The position numbers and the translations under genes were made by a program. Of a DNA stretch of 64,000 nt, positions 35,273-44,070 are shown piece after piece. The notes beneath the pieces are model-generated. The model was not told the DNA's origin. It did not search any database and saw nothing but the letters and a program-made list of their open reading frames with translations. Within the stretch, counting starts at the first letter, position 1. Every line of letters starts with the position of its first letter. Source of the stretch: Stenotrophomonas rhizophila (GTDB taxonomy: Bacteria > Pseudomonadota > Gammaproteobacteria > Xanthomonadales > Xanthomonadaceae); assembly GCF_003651185.1 (NCBI RefSeq), contig NZ_RCDC01000004.1, positions 62,001-126,000 of the forward strand. Direction: 5' to 3'.

Positions 35273-35828
35273 GGCCGGCGAATTCACCGGTGGTGGTATT
35301 GACCAGCACACGTTCACCGTTGGCGATGTACTCCGGCACCATGATTTCGATGCCGGTGCTGAGCTTGGCCGGTTTCGGGCGCTTGGTGGCAGTGCCGCCC
35401 TTGAGCTCCGGCGGCGTTTCGACCACTTCCAGCACCACGCTGGTCGGCAACTGCACGCCCACCGGGGTCTCGTCGATCACCTGCACGTAGATGCCGGTCA
35501 GGCCATCGGTGATGTAGCCGGCGTCATCGCCGAGCACATCCGCATCGACCATGTACGGGGTGTAGTCCTCGTCATCCAGGAAGACGAAGGCGTCGCCATC
35601 CATGTACGAGTACGTGGCCTGGCGGCGCAGCAGCTCGACTTCCGGCAGGTTGTCGTCGGCGTCGAAGCTGGAATCGAGCTTGTTGCCGCCCGGCACGCTG
35701 TACATGATGAAACGGAAGCGGACATTGCCGCCGCGGCCCTGCGGGGAGCTGCGTTCGATGTCGCGGATCTGGTAGACGCCGTTGTTGAATTCGACGACGT
35801 TGCCTTTCTTGATGTCGCTGGCTTTCAT
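35262..35828 (-). CDS. efpL: Elongation factor P-like protein EfpL (YeiP)
   Basis: A 188-residue translation factor of the EF-P family that relieves ribosome stalling. It resembles E. coli YeiP/EfpL rather than EF-P: the opening is [34 protein letters not shown], with an Arg (R32) in the beta3-beta4 loop instead of the modified Lys of EF-P. The end [28 protein letters not shown] is also YeiP-like. ATG 35828 gives family length. The canonical efp is not in the window. Confidence 0.88.
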   Translation of the reverse strand: MKASDIKKGNVVEFNNGVYQIRDIERSSPQGRGGNVRFRFIMYSVPGGNKLDSSFDADDNLPEVELLRRQATYSYMDGDAFVFLDDEDYTPYMVDADVLGDDAGYITDGLTGIYVQVIDETPVGVQLPTSVVLEVVETPPELKGGTATKRPKPAKLSTGIEIMVPEYIANGERVLVNTTTGEFAGRAD

Positions 35829-35896
35829 GGGAATGAAGGTCGGTTCGTGGAGGTGGCGGGTGCCGGAACCGGGCACCCAGCGGGTTGCGTGCTCGC

Positions 35897-36667
35897 TTAC
35901 TTCGGCGCCAGACGCACGGCGCCGTCAAGGCGGATGGTCTCGCCGTTGAGGTAGGTGTTGCCCAGGATATAGGCGACCAGGCCGGCGAAATCCTCCGGCT
36001 TGCCCAGGCGCGGCGGGAACGGGATCGAGGCGGCCAGCGATTCCTGCACGGCCGGCGGCATGCCATCGACCATCGGGGTCCAGAAGATGCCCGGGGCGAT
36101 GGTCATCACGCGGATGCCGAAGCGCGACAGTTCGCGGGCCATCGGCAGGGTCATGCTGACCACGCCGCCCTTGGAGGCGGCATAGGCGGCCTGGCCGATC
36201 TGGCCCTCGTAGGCCGCCACGCTGGCGGTGTTGATGATCACGCCGCGCTCGCCATCCTCGCCCGGGGTGTTGTGCTGCATGCGGTTGGCGGCGGCCTTGG
36301 CGACGTTGAAGCTGCCGACCAGGTTGACCATCACCGTGCCCTGGAAGTTGGCCAGCGGCATTGGCGCTTCCTTGCCGAGCACGCGGCCCGCGCCCAGGAT
36401 GCCGGCGCAGTTGATCGCGGTGTTCAGCCCGCCCAGGAAGTCGCAGGCGGCATCGATCTGCGCGGCCACGGCGGCTTCGTCGCTGACATTGGTGCTGTAG
36501 TAGCGCGCATTGGCTTCGCCAAGCGCGGCCACGGCGGCCGCGCCCTTGTCGTCATTGAGATCGAACAGGGCCACCTTGCCGCCATGGGCGACCAGGTGCT
36601 GGGCCACGGACAGGCCAAGGCCGGAGACACCGCCGGTGATGACGGCGCGGACAGAAGACAGCTGCAT
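35897..36667 (-). CDS. Short-chain dehydrogenase, 3-hydroxyacyl-CoA dehydrogenase type
   Basis: A 256-residue SDR. Visible features are the cofactor motif [23 protein letters not shown] (an Asp after the second strand, favouring NAD), [31 protein letters not shown] with the Ser/Tyr/Lys catalytic set, and [10 protein letters not shown]. It resembles human HSD17B10-type enzymes acting on 3-hydroxy-2-methylbutyryl-CoA and fatty acyl-CoA. The start at 36667 (MQLSSV) is preferred over 36688. It is on the same strand as the leucine-type catabolic genes. Confidence 0.85.
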   Translation of the reverse strand: MQLSSVRAVITGGVSGLGLSVAQHLVAHGGKVALFDLNDDKGAAAVAALGEANARYYSTNVSDEAAVAAQIDAACDFLGGLNTAINCAGILGAGRVLGKEAPMPLANFQGTVMVNLVGSFNVAKAAANRMQHNTPGEDGERGVIINTASVAAYEGQIGQAAYAASKGGVVSMTLPMARELSRFGIRVMTIAPGIFWTPMVDGMPPAVQESLAASIPFPPRLGKPEDFAGLVAYILGNTYLNGETIRLDGAVRLAPK

Positions 36668-36719
36668 TGCACGATCCCGCTGGTTCAAGAACCGCCGATT
36701 CTAGCGGAAGCGGCCGCCT

Positions 36720-39308
36720 TCACCGTTGTGCACTGCCCACGGCGACCTTCGCACGCAGTGCCAGCCGCCGGGCGAACTCGTCCGCCGCCAGCCCTGGGGC
36801 GAACAGGAAGCCTTGGCCGACCGAGACCCCCAGCGTGGTCAGGAACTGGCGCTGGGCCTCCGATTCGATGCCCTCGGCGACCAACCCGAGGCCCAGGCTG
36901 CGCGCGATGCCGCAGACCGCCTCGCAGACCGCCACGTCCGAGCGGTTGGTCGGCACGCCCTCCACGAACAGCTGGCTCAGCTTGAGGCCATGGATCGGCA
37001 GCCGGCGCAGATAGTTCAGCGCGCTGTAGCCTTCGCCGAAGTCGTCGATGGTCAACAGCACGCCCATCTCGCGCAGCTGCGCGAAGGTGCGCAGGGTGTC
37101 CGGGGCGTCTTCGATCAACACCCGCTCGGTGAACTCCAGCTCCAGTGCGCTGCCGGGCAGGTGGAATTCGTCCAGTACGGCGCGCACGTTCCGGGCCAGA
37201 TCCTCGCCGACGAACTGCCGGTAGGACACGTTGACCGCCACCCGCACGATGCCCAGCCCGTCGTCCTGCCACTGGCGCACCTGCCGGCACGCCTCGCGCA
37301 GCACCCACAGGCCGATCCGGACGATGTCGCCGGTGCTCTCGGCATGGCCGATGAAGATGTCCGGGCGCAGTTCGCCCAGCTGCGTGTTGCGCCAACGAAT
37401 CAGCGCCTCGGCGGCGATCAGCTGGCCGCTGTGCAGGTTGACCTGCGGCTGGTAGACCAGGTGGAACTCATCGTCGTCCAGCGCCCGGTGCAGCCGGCTC
37501 TCGATCTGCAGCCGATCATGCTGGCGCTGGGCCAGCTCGGGCGAGAACACCTGCCAGCCGTTGCGGGTGCGTCGCTTGCAGTCGTACATGGCGATGTCGG
37601 CGTTCTGGATCAGCTGCTGCGGGCGCAACCCGTCCTGGGGCGCCCGCGCGATGCCGATGCTGGTGGTCACCGGGAACTCGTCGGCGCCGAAGCGGAACGG
37701 GGTGCTGAACGCACGGGTGATCGCTTCGGCGAGCCGTTCGGGCTGGTCGGCCTGGTCGCGGGTATCGCAGACCACCAGGAACTCGTCACCGCCGAACCGG
37801 GCCAGCAATCCTTCGGTGCCGATCGCGGTGGCGATGCGGCGGGTGGCATCGATCAGCAGTTCGTCGCCGGCATTGTGGCCGAGCAGATCGTTGACGATCT
37901 TGAAGCGGTCCAGATCGATGTACAGCACGGCCACCCGGCAATGGGTGGGGTTGGCCATGCGTGTGGCGAGATCATTGAGCACCGCATGGCGGTTCATGAT
38001 GCCGGTGAGCGGATCGGTGCGCGCCTGGATGCGCAGCGTCTCTTCGGCCTGCTTGCGCGCGGTGATGTCCTGCACGGTGCCGGCGATGCGGGCGGCGTCG
38101 ACATCGCCGGCCTCGGCTTCGCCGATCATGCGCACCCAGAACGAATGTCCATCACTGCGCTGGCCCTGCAGCTCCAGTTCGAAGGACACCTGCCGGTCGA
38201 TCACATCCAGCAGCGCCTGCTGCAGCAGCGCGCGATCATCCACGCGCAAGCACTCCAGCAGCTCGGCCATGTCGCGCATCGGCAAGTTCTGGCCGAGGAT
38301 GCGGGTCGCCTCATCAGTGAGGTACAGGCGCTGCAGGCCGCGGTCCCACTCCCAGCCGCCGATGTGCGCCAGCGACTGCGCGCGGTCGAACAGGGTGTTG
38401 TTGCGCTTGAGCTCGGTGATGTCGCTGAACAGCCCGAACACGTGGTCAGGCGCGTCGCGCCCGTTGCCGTATACCGGTACGTTGGTGGTGGAGATCCAGA
38501 TCATCCGGCCGCGCGGGCGGTGGTAGAGGCCGACGATGGTGCTGCGCACGATGCGCCCGGTCTGCAGCGAGACACTGGCGGGCCATTGGTCGCGGGTGAG
38601 CGGGTGGCCGTGCTCGTCCACGCTGATCCAGTCCTCCGGCGCCAGCATCGCCTGCAGGCTGCCGCCATTGCCGGCGGTGCCCAGAATGCGGTGCGCGGCC
38701 GGGTTGGCCGAGACCACCCGCAACTGGCGGTCAAACAGGACCACGCCCTTGTCGATGGATTCCATCAGCAGCCGGTAACGCGATTCGGCCTGCCAGCGGC
38801 TGCTCAGATCGCGCGCCACCGCCACGATGCAGTGCTCGCCCTGGTGCTCGAAGCCGGCCGAATGCACCTCCACCGGGAAGCGGCTGCCATCGCCGCGCAT
38901 GTTGGTGACTTCGATGACGTAGGTCTCGCCCCGATGCAGGGCTTCCCAGACCGGGTCCAGGTGGTCGCCGGGCAGGTCCGGGTTCAACAGTTCGATCGGC
39001 TGGCCGACGATCTCCTCACGGGGGCGGCCATAGGCACGCACGCCCGCCTTGTTGAGGTCCAGCACCACGCCGCGTTCGCTGAGGATGCTGACCGGGTCCG
39101 GGACGGCATCGAACAAGGCGGCGTAGCGACGCAGGGCCAGCTGGCGCTCGTCCATCGCTTCCTGCAGGGCCTGCTGGACCTCCTCCAACAGGCCGCGCAG
39201 GTCGCCCGGCGAGTGGGCCAGGGCGCGTTCCAGGGCAGCCAGCGCGTGGACGTGGGGGGTGAGGTGATCACCCACCGCAGCGTCCTTGCGCGGGCCGCCG
39301 CTTTTCAT
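36720..39308 (-). CDS. PAS-GGDEF-EAL cyclic-di-GMP signalling protein
   Basis: An 862-residue cytoplasmic protein. Three PAS-like sensor domains (about 60-170, 180-300, 310-425) are followed by a GGDEF domain with intact RFGGDEF (near 505) and an EAL domain with EALIRW (near 634) and IDDFGEGYSALNYLRRL. Both catalytic motifs look intact, so synthesis and breakdown of cyclic di-GMP are possible. There are no membrane segments. The start overlaps the HMG-CoA lyase stop (ATGA), implying co-translation with a metabolic enzyme. Confidence 0.94.
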   Translation of the reverse strand: MKSGGPRKDAAVGDHLTPHVHALAALERALAHSPGDLRGLLEEVQQALQEAMDERQLALRRYAALFDAVPDPVSILSERGVVLDLNKAGVRAYGRPREEIVGQPIELLNPDLPGDHLDPVWEALHRGETYVIEVTNMRGDGSRFPVEVHSAGFEHQGEHCIVAVARDLSSRWQAESRYRLLMESIDKGVVLFDRQLRVVSANPAAHRILGTAGNGGSLQAMLAPEDWISVDEHGHPLTRDQWPASVSLQTGRIVRSTIVGLYHRPRGRMIWISTTNVPVYGNGRDAPDHVFGLFSDITELKRNNTLFDRAQSLAHIGGWEWDRGLQRLYLTDEATRILGQNLPMRDMAELLECLRVDDRALLQQALLDVIDRQVSFELELQGQRSDGHSFWVRMIGEAEAGDVDAARIAGTVQDITARKQAEETLRIQARTDPLTGIMNRHAVLNDLATRMANPTHCRVAVLYIDLDRFKIVNDLLGHNAGDELLIDATRRIATAIGTEGLLARFGGDEFLVVCDTRDQADQPERLAEAITRAFSTPFRFGADEFPVTTSIGIARAPQDGLRPQQLIQNADIAMYDCKRRTRNGWQVFSPELAQRQHDRLQIESRLHRALDDDEFHLVYQPQVNLHSGQLIAAEALIRWRNTQLGELRPDIFIGHAESTGDIVRIGLWVLREACRQVRQWQDDGLGIVRVAVNVSYRQFVGEDLARNVRAVLDEFHLPGSALELEFTERVLIEDAPDTLRTFAQLREMGVLLTIDDFGEGYSALNYLRRLPIHGLKLSQLFVEGVPTNRSDVAVCEAVCGIARSLGLGLVAEGIESEAQRQFLTTLGVSVGQGFLFAPGLAADEFARRLALRAKVAVGSAQR

Positions 39309-40198
39309 GTCGCCGCCAGGGCCCTGCCGGTCTTGCTCCCGGTCTCGCGGCCCAGCCGTGAGGCCAGCCAGCGCCCGGTGGCGGCCAGCGCCGGCAGATC
39401 GATGCCGGTGCGCATGCCGATGCCATGCAGCATGTAGACCACGTCTTCGCTGGCGACATTGCCGCTGGCGCCCTTGGCATACGGGCAGCCACCTGCACCG
39501 GAGACCGCCGAATCGACCACGCGCACACCTTCGTCCAGGCAGGCATCGATGTTGGCCAGGGCCTGGCCATAGGTGTCATGGAAGTGCACGGCCAGCGCGG
39601 CCATCGGCAGTTCGCTGGCGACCGCGTTGAGCATCGCGCGCGCCTTGCGTGGCGTGCCCACGCCGATGGTGTCGCCGAGCGAGATTTCGTAACAGCCCAT
39701 GTCATGCAGCGCACGCGCGACCCGGACCACCTCGCTCACCGCGACCTCGCCCTGGTAGGGGCAGCCGAGTACGGTGGAGACATAGCCACGCACCTTGACC
39801 CCGTCGGCTTTGGCCCGCTCAAGGATGGGTGCGAAGCGCGCCAGCGACTCGTCGATGCCGGCGTTGGTGTTGGTCCGGTTGAAGGTTTCCGAGGCGGCAG
39901 TGAACACCGCCACTTCCTGCACGCCCACCGTGCGTGCGCGGTCGTAACCCTGTTCGTTGGGCACCAGCACCGGGTAGTCGATGCCCGGGCGGCGCTCGAT
40001 GCCGGTGTACACCTCGGCAGCGTCGGCCAGTTGCGGCACCCAGCGCGGGCTGACGAAGCTGGTCGCCTCGATGGTGCGCAGGCCGGTCAGCGAGAGCTGG
40101 CGGATCAGTTCGATCTTGTCGGCGGTGGCCACCGGCTGGGCTTCGTTCTGCAGCCCGTCGCGCGGGCCGACCTCGACGATGCGCACGAAGTCATTCAT
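39305..40198 (-). CDS. liuE: Hydroxymethylglutaryl-CoA lyase
   Basis: Cleaves HMG-CoA to acetoacetate and acetyl-CoA, the final step of leucine/isovalerate breakdown. The 297-residue TIM-barrel enzyme starts with VRIVEVGPRDGLQNE (catalytic Arg and metal Asp), has SLGDTIGVG and the metal ligands VHFHDTYGQ, and the Cys loop GAGGCPYAKGASGN. It is on the same strand as an enoyl-CoA hydratase and a VOC protein. The other liu genes (dehydrogenase, carboxylase subunits) are not here. Confidence 0.93.
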   Translation of the reverse strand: MNDFVRIVEVGPRDGLQNEAQPVATADKIELIRQLSLTGLRTIEATSFVSPRWVPQLADAAEVYTGIERRPGIDYPVLVPNEQGYDRARTVGVQEVAVFTAASETFNRTNTNAGIDESLARFAPILERAKADGVKVRGYVSTVLGCPYQGEVAVSEVVRVARALHDMGCYEISLGDTIGVGTPRKARAMLNAVASELPMAALAVHFHDTYGQALANIDACLDEGVRVVDSAVSGAGGCPYAKGASGNVASEDVVYMLHGIGMRTGIDLPALAATGRWLASRLGRETGSKTGRALAAT

Positions 40199-40366
40199 TC
40201 GCCAGCCCTCCGCGAACGGAGCGACGGACGACCAGCAGGGGGCGGGGCGGGGTAGAGATCACGGAGATTCCTGTCAGACGAAAGGCGGCCCACGGTCCCC
40301 GGCAGGCCACGAAAGGGGGATACGCGGGATGGGCGACAAAGCGGCCATCCCGCCGGCGATGGGCGG

Positions 40367-40753
40367 TCAGCCCGGGTGGTGGCAGACCGCTTCGATGTTG
40401 TTGCCATCCGGGTCGAGCACGAACGCCCCGTAATAATCGGGGTGGTAATGCTCGCGGATGCCCGGGGCACCGTTGTCCGTGCCGCCGGCTGCCAGTGCGG
40501 CGCGGTGGAAAGCGACCACGTCGGCCCGGCTGCCCGCGCTGAAAGCGATGTGCACGCCGCCATGGGCGCCCGGGGCGTTGCCGATCCAGAAGTCCGGCTT
40601 GCCGCTGCGGCCGAAGCCGGCATGGTCATGGTCGCCGGTCTGCGCGGCCGAGACGTGCATCACCACCGCGATGCCCAGCGGGGCCAGGGCCTGCTGGAAG
40701 AACGACAGGCTGCGCGCGAAATCGCCGCAGCGGATGCCAACGTGGTCGAGCAT
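40367..40753 (-). CDS. VOC (glyoxalase/bleomycin-resistance) superfamily protein
   Basis: A 128-residue protein with one VOC unit. HVGIRCGDFARSLSFFQQAL opens it; candidate metal ligands include His4, GGVHIAFSAG and GNNIEAVCHH. VOC proteins act as lyases, epimerases or dioxygenases. Its place between LiuC-like and LiuE-like enzymes suggests a CoA-pathway role, such as an epimerase, but this is only inference. GAGGAG precedes the ATG. The gap to the lyase (168 bases) holds no feature I can see. Confidence 0.8.
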   Translation of the reverse strand: MLDHVGIRCGDFARSLSFFQQALAPLGIAVVMHVSAAQTGDHDHAGFGRSGKPDFWIGNAPGAHGGVHIAFSAGSRADVVAFHRAALAAGGTDNGAPGIREHYHPDYYGAFVLDPDGNNIEAVCHHPG

Positions 40754-40764
40754 GGTGCTTCTCC

Positions 40765-41553
40765 TCAGTCCTGGGTGACCCAGTGCGGGGCGCGCTTGTC
40801 CAGGAAGGCGCCGAGGCCCTCCTGGCCTTCGGCCGAGACCCGCAGGCGGGCGATCAGGGCCGCGTTGTCGCGGTCGGTGGCGTCGCGGTCGCGGCCCAGC
40901 GCGACCCGCCGGACCAGCTCCTTGGCAGAGGAAGAGGCCACCGGACCGGCCTTGTCGAGCAGCCCGAGCTGGCGCTGGACGGCCTCGTCGATCCGTTCAG
41001 GCTCGATCAGCTGGTGGACCAGGCCGATGCGCAGTGCGGTCTCGGCGTCGAAATGCTCGCCGGTGGCGAACCAGCGCCGCGACTGGCGTGGGCCGATCGC
41101 GTCGATGACATAGGGCGAGATCACGGCGGGCAGCAGGCCCAGGCGGCTCTCGGTCAGGCCGAAGCGGGCGCTGGTGCTGGCGATGGCGATATCGCAGCAG
41201 GCCACCAGGCCGACCCCGCCACCGAAGGCGGCGCCCTGGACACGGGCGATGGTCGGCTTGGGCAGCTCATCCAGGGTCCGCATCAGGCGGGCCAGGGCGA
41301 GCGAGTCCTGGCGGTTGTCCTCCTCGCTGGCGGCGGCCATGCCACGCATCCACTGCATGTCCGCGCCCGCCGAGAACGAGGCGCCTTCGCCGGCCAGCAC
41401 CACCGCCCGGACGTGGTCGTCGCGGCCGGCGGCCTCCAGGGCGGCCGTCAGCTGGGCGATCAACGAGGCGTCGAAAGCGTTGTGCAGGGCCGGGCGGTTC
41501 AGCCACAGGGTCAGCACCGAGGCGCTGCGTTCAATCCGTAGTGCATCACTCAT
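40765..41553 (-). CDS. liuC: Enoyl-CoA hydratase family protein, probable methylglutaconyl-CoA hydratase
   Basis: A 262-residue crotonase-fold enzyme. The oxyanion-hole segments are FSAGADMQWM and VQGAAFGGGVGLVACCDIAIA, and the catalytic Glu is in FGLTESRLGLLPAVISPYV, which in this position and sequence resembles LiuC. It hydrates 3-methylglutaconyl-CoA to HMG-CoA, the substrate of the lyase encoded downstream. The start at 41553 (MSDALRIERSAS) is preferred over 41586. It is divergent from feoA across 114 bases. Confidence 0.82.
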   Translation of the reverse strand: MSDALRIERSASVLTLWLNRPALHNAFDASLIAQLTAALEAAGRDDHVRAVVLAGEGASFSAGADMQWMRGMAAASEEDNRQDSLALARLMRTLDELPKPTIARVQGAAFGGGVGLVACCDIAIASTSARFGLTESRLGLLPAVISPYVIDAIGPRQSRRWFATGEHFDAETALRIGLVHQLIEPERIDEAVQRQLGLLDKAGPVASSSAKELVRRVALGRDRDATDRDNAALIARLRVSAEGQEGLGAFLDKRAPHWVTQD

Positions 41554-41629
41554 GGGTCGGCTTGCTCCAGTACATGTACAGATCATAGCGGGCCATCGGT
41601 CACGGGCAATGGCGCGGCGCGTCGATGGT

Positions 41630-41651
41630 AGAATTGATAACCATTCCTATC
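41630..41651 (+). promoter_or_regulatory. Probable Fur box upstream of feoA
   Basis: An A/T-rich patch containing TGATAACCATTCCTATC. The core TGATAACCATT matches TGATAATCATT of the Fur consensus at 10 of 11 positions. It lies 17 bases before the feoA start, the expected place for iron repression. Confidence 0.6.
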
Positions 41652-41667
41652 ATCGAGAAGGCGCTCC

Positions 41668-41925
41668 GTGACGTTGTCCGATCTGGCGCTGTACAGCTCC
41701 GCCGTGGTGGAGTCCGTGCAGGAAACACACGCAAACGATGCGATCGCCCGCCGACTGAAGGAGCTTGGCTTCGTCAAAGGGGAAGAGGTGCGTCTGGTCG
41801 CCCGTGGTCCCGTCGGCGCCGAGCCGCTGCTGGTGCAGGTGGGGTTCACGCGTTTCGCGCTTCGCCGCAGTGAGGCCGCCCGCATCGTGGTAACCGCGTT
41901 GCAGTCCCAGGAGGCCCGCGCATGA
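41668..41925 (+). CDS. feoA: Ferrous iron transport protein A
   Basis: An 85-residue SH3-like protein (LYSSAVVESVQETHANDAIARRLKELGFVKGEEVRLV...) that assists FeoB. The start is GTG 41668 with GAGAAGG 6 bases upstream. It overlaps feoB in an ATGA arrangement. A Fur-like site precedes it. Confidence 0.92.
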   Translation: MTLSDLALYSSAVVESVQETHANDAIARRLKELGFVKGEEVRLVARGPVGAEPLLVQVGFTRFALRRSEAARIVVTALQSQEARA

Positions 41926-43781
41926 GCGCCGCCAGCAACGCCCTGCGCATCGCCCTGGTCGGCAACCCGAACAGCGGCAAGACCGCGCTGTTCAACCAGC
42001 TCACCGGCAGCCGCCAGAAAGTGGCCAACTACACCGGCGTCACCGTTGAACGCAAGGAAGGCCGCCTGCGTGCGCCGTCCGGCCGCGAGTTCGCCGTGCT
42101 GGATCTGCCTGGCGCCTACAGCCTGCAGCCGGCCAGCCTGGACGAAGCGATCACCCGTGACCTGTGCCGGGGCTTCTACCCCGGCGAGGCCGCGCCGGAC
42201 GTGCTGCTGTGTGTGATCGATGCGACCAACCTGCGCCTGCACCTGCGCTTCGCGCTGGAGCTGCGTGAGTTGGGCAAGCCGATGATCGTGGCCCTGAACA
42301 TGGTCGATGCGGCCGAGCGCCGCGGCATCAAGATCGATGTGCAGGCGCTGGAACAGGCCCTGGGTGTGCCCGTGGTGGAGACCGTGGCGGTGCGTCGCAA
42401 CGGCGCGGCCAGGCTGGTCGAGCGCCTGGATGCGATGGTGCCGCACCTGCAGGCCCCGGTGGCGGTGCCTGCCGCCGAGGCCGATTACCACGCCCAGGTG
42501 CGCGACATCCTGGCCGCTTCGGTGAGCATGCCGACACGTACGGCGAAGATCGATGACGCACTGGATCGCTGGCTGCTGCACCCGGTGTTCGGTCTGCTGA
42601 CCCTGGCCGTGGTGATGTTCCTGATCTTCCAGGCGGTGTATGCCTGGGCGACGCCCGTCATGGACCTGATCGAGGCCGGTACGGCGGCACTGGGCGGCTG
42701 GATCGGTGGCGCGCTGCCGGAAGGCCCGCTCAACAGCCTGCTGACCGACGGCATCATTGCCGGCGTGGGTGGCGTGATCGTGTTCCTGCCGCAGATCCTG
42801 ATCCTGTTCGCCTTCATCCTGGCGTTGGAAGAATCCGGTTACCTGCCGCGCGCGGCGTTCCTGCTGGATCGCATGATGGCGGCGGCCGGTCTGTCCGGGC
42901 GCTCGTTCATCCCGTTGCTGTCCAGCTTCGCCTGCGCGGTGCCGGGCATCATGTCCACCCGCAGCATCCAGGACCCGCGCGACCGGCTCGCCACGATCCT
43001 GGTGGCCCCTCTGATGACCTGTTCGGCGCGCCTGCCGGTGTATGCGCTGCTGATCGGCGCCTTCATCCCGCAGAAGCAGATCTGGGGCGTCTTCAACCAG
43101 CAGGGCCTGGTGTTGTTCGGCCTGTACGCGGCCGGCATCCTCAGCGCGCTGCTGATGTCCTGGACAATGAAGAAGTGGCGCCGCGACAAGAGCGAGCATC
43201 CGTTGATGCTGGAACTGCCGTCCTACCGCATCCCGCACCCGCGCGATCTGGCGGTGGGGCTGTACGAGCGCGGCATGATCTTCCTCAAGCGCGTGGGTGG
43301 CATCATCCTGGCGCTGACCATCCTGCTGTGGGTACTGCTGTCGTTCCCGGGGGCGCCGGAAAACGCGACCATGCCGGCGATCGACTACAGCTTCGCCGGC
43401 CAGATCGGCCATGCCATGGCGGTGTTCTTCGCGCCGCTGGGCTTCAACTGGCAGATCTGCATTGCACTGATCCCGGGCCTGGCCGCGCGTGAAGTGGCGG
43501 TGGCCTCGCTGGCCACGGTGTACGCGCTGTCCGCCGCCGATGACGATGCCGCCAGCCAGGCGCTGACCCCGCTGATCAGCGACGGCTGGTCGCTGGCCAC
43601 CGCGCTGTCGTTGCTGGTCTGGTACATCTACGCCCCGATGTGCATCTCCACGCTGGCCACGATCAAGCGTGAAACCAACTCGTGGAAGCAGATGGGCTTT
43701 GCCACGTTCTACCTGTTCGCGGCCGCCTACATCGCCTCGCTGATCACCTACCAGGTGACCGTTGCCCTGGGCGGCGGCTGA
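41922..43781 (+). CDS. feoB: Ferrous iron transporter B
   Basis: A 619-residue inner-membrane Fe(II) transporter with an N-terminal G protein domain (GNPNSGKT at 14-21, DLPGAYSL as the switch II motif). Two Gate/nucleoside-recognition-like membrane domains follow (PRAAFLLDRMMAAAGLSGRSFIPLLSSFACAVPGIMSTR ...). It is shorter than the E. coli protein (773 residues) but common for this family in Xanthomonadaceae. It takes up ferrous iron under low-oxygen or acidic conditions. Confidence 0.96.
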   Translation: MSAASNALRIALVGNPNSGKTALFNQLTGSRQKVANYTGVTVERKEGRLRAPSGREFAVLDLPGAYSLQPASLDEAITRDLCRGFYPGEAAPDVLLCVIDATNLRLHLRFALELRELGKPMIVALNMVDAAERRGIKIDVQALEQALGVPVVETVAVRRNGAARLVERLDAMVPHLQAPVAVPAAEADYHAQVRDILAASVSMPTRTAKIDDALDRWLLHPVFGLLTLAVVMFLIFQAVYAWATPVMDLIEAGTAALGGWIGGALPEGPLNSLLTDGIIAGVGGVIVFLPQILILFAFILALEESGYLPRAAFLLDRMMAAAGLSGRSFIPLLSSFACAVPGIMSTRSIQDPRDRLATILVAPLMTCSARLPVYALLIGAFIPQKQIWGVFNQQGLVLFGLYAAGILSALLMSWTMKKWRRDKSEHPLMLELPSYRIPHPRDLAVGLYERGMIFLKRVGGIILALTILLWVLLSFPGAPENATMPAIDYSFAGQIGHAMAVFFAPLGFNWQICIALIPGLAAREVAVASLATVYALSAADDDAASQALTPLISDGWSLATALSLLVWYIYAPMCISTLATIKRETNSWKQMGFATFYLFAAAYIASLITYQVTVALGGG

Positions 43782-44035
43782 TGGAGACCGGTCTGCTGCT
43801 GCAGTACGTCGTGATCGCGCTGGCCGTGCTGGTCAGCGCGTGGGTGGTGATGAAGAAGCAGTTCCCGGGCACCGTGCGCAAGGCACGCGGGGCGATCGCG
43901 CTGGGGTTGGTGAAACCGCAGCGCGCCGCCTGGTTGCAGGCGCTGGGCCGGAAGATCGCACCACCGGCGACCGGTGGCGGTGGTGCGTGCGGTGGTTGTG
44001 ACAGCTGCGGGCCGACGCCGCCGAAGCGGCACTGA
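43781..44035 (+). CDS. Small Cys-rich membrane protein of the feo operon
   Basis: An 84-residue protein with one N-terminal membrane helix (LLLQYVVIALAVLVSAWVV), a basic middle, and a C-terminal CGGCDSC cluster followed by PTPPKRH. The ATG overlaps the feoB stop (TGATG). It is not FeoC by sequence; it resembles FeoB-associated Cys-rich membrane proteins (DUF6587-like). The cysteines might bind iron or be redox-active; the role is unknown. Confidence 0.75.
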   Translation: METGLLLQYVVIALAVLVSAWVVMKKQFPGTVRKARGAIALGLVKPQRAAWLQALGRKIAPPATGGGGACGGCDSCGPTPPKRH

Positions 44036-44046
44036 GGCGCTCGGCG

Positions 44047-44066
44047 GTAGAGCACGCCCTGCGTGA
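44047..44066. repeat. Degenerate SMAG-like repeat after the feo operon
   Basis: GTAG at 44047-44050 is followed by CACGC/GCGTG around CCT. It lies between two convergent genes, with a shorter stem than the other copies. Confidence 0.35.
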
Positions 44067-44070
44067 TTGC

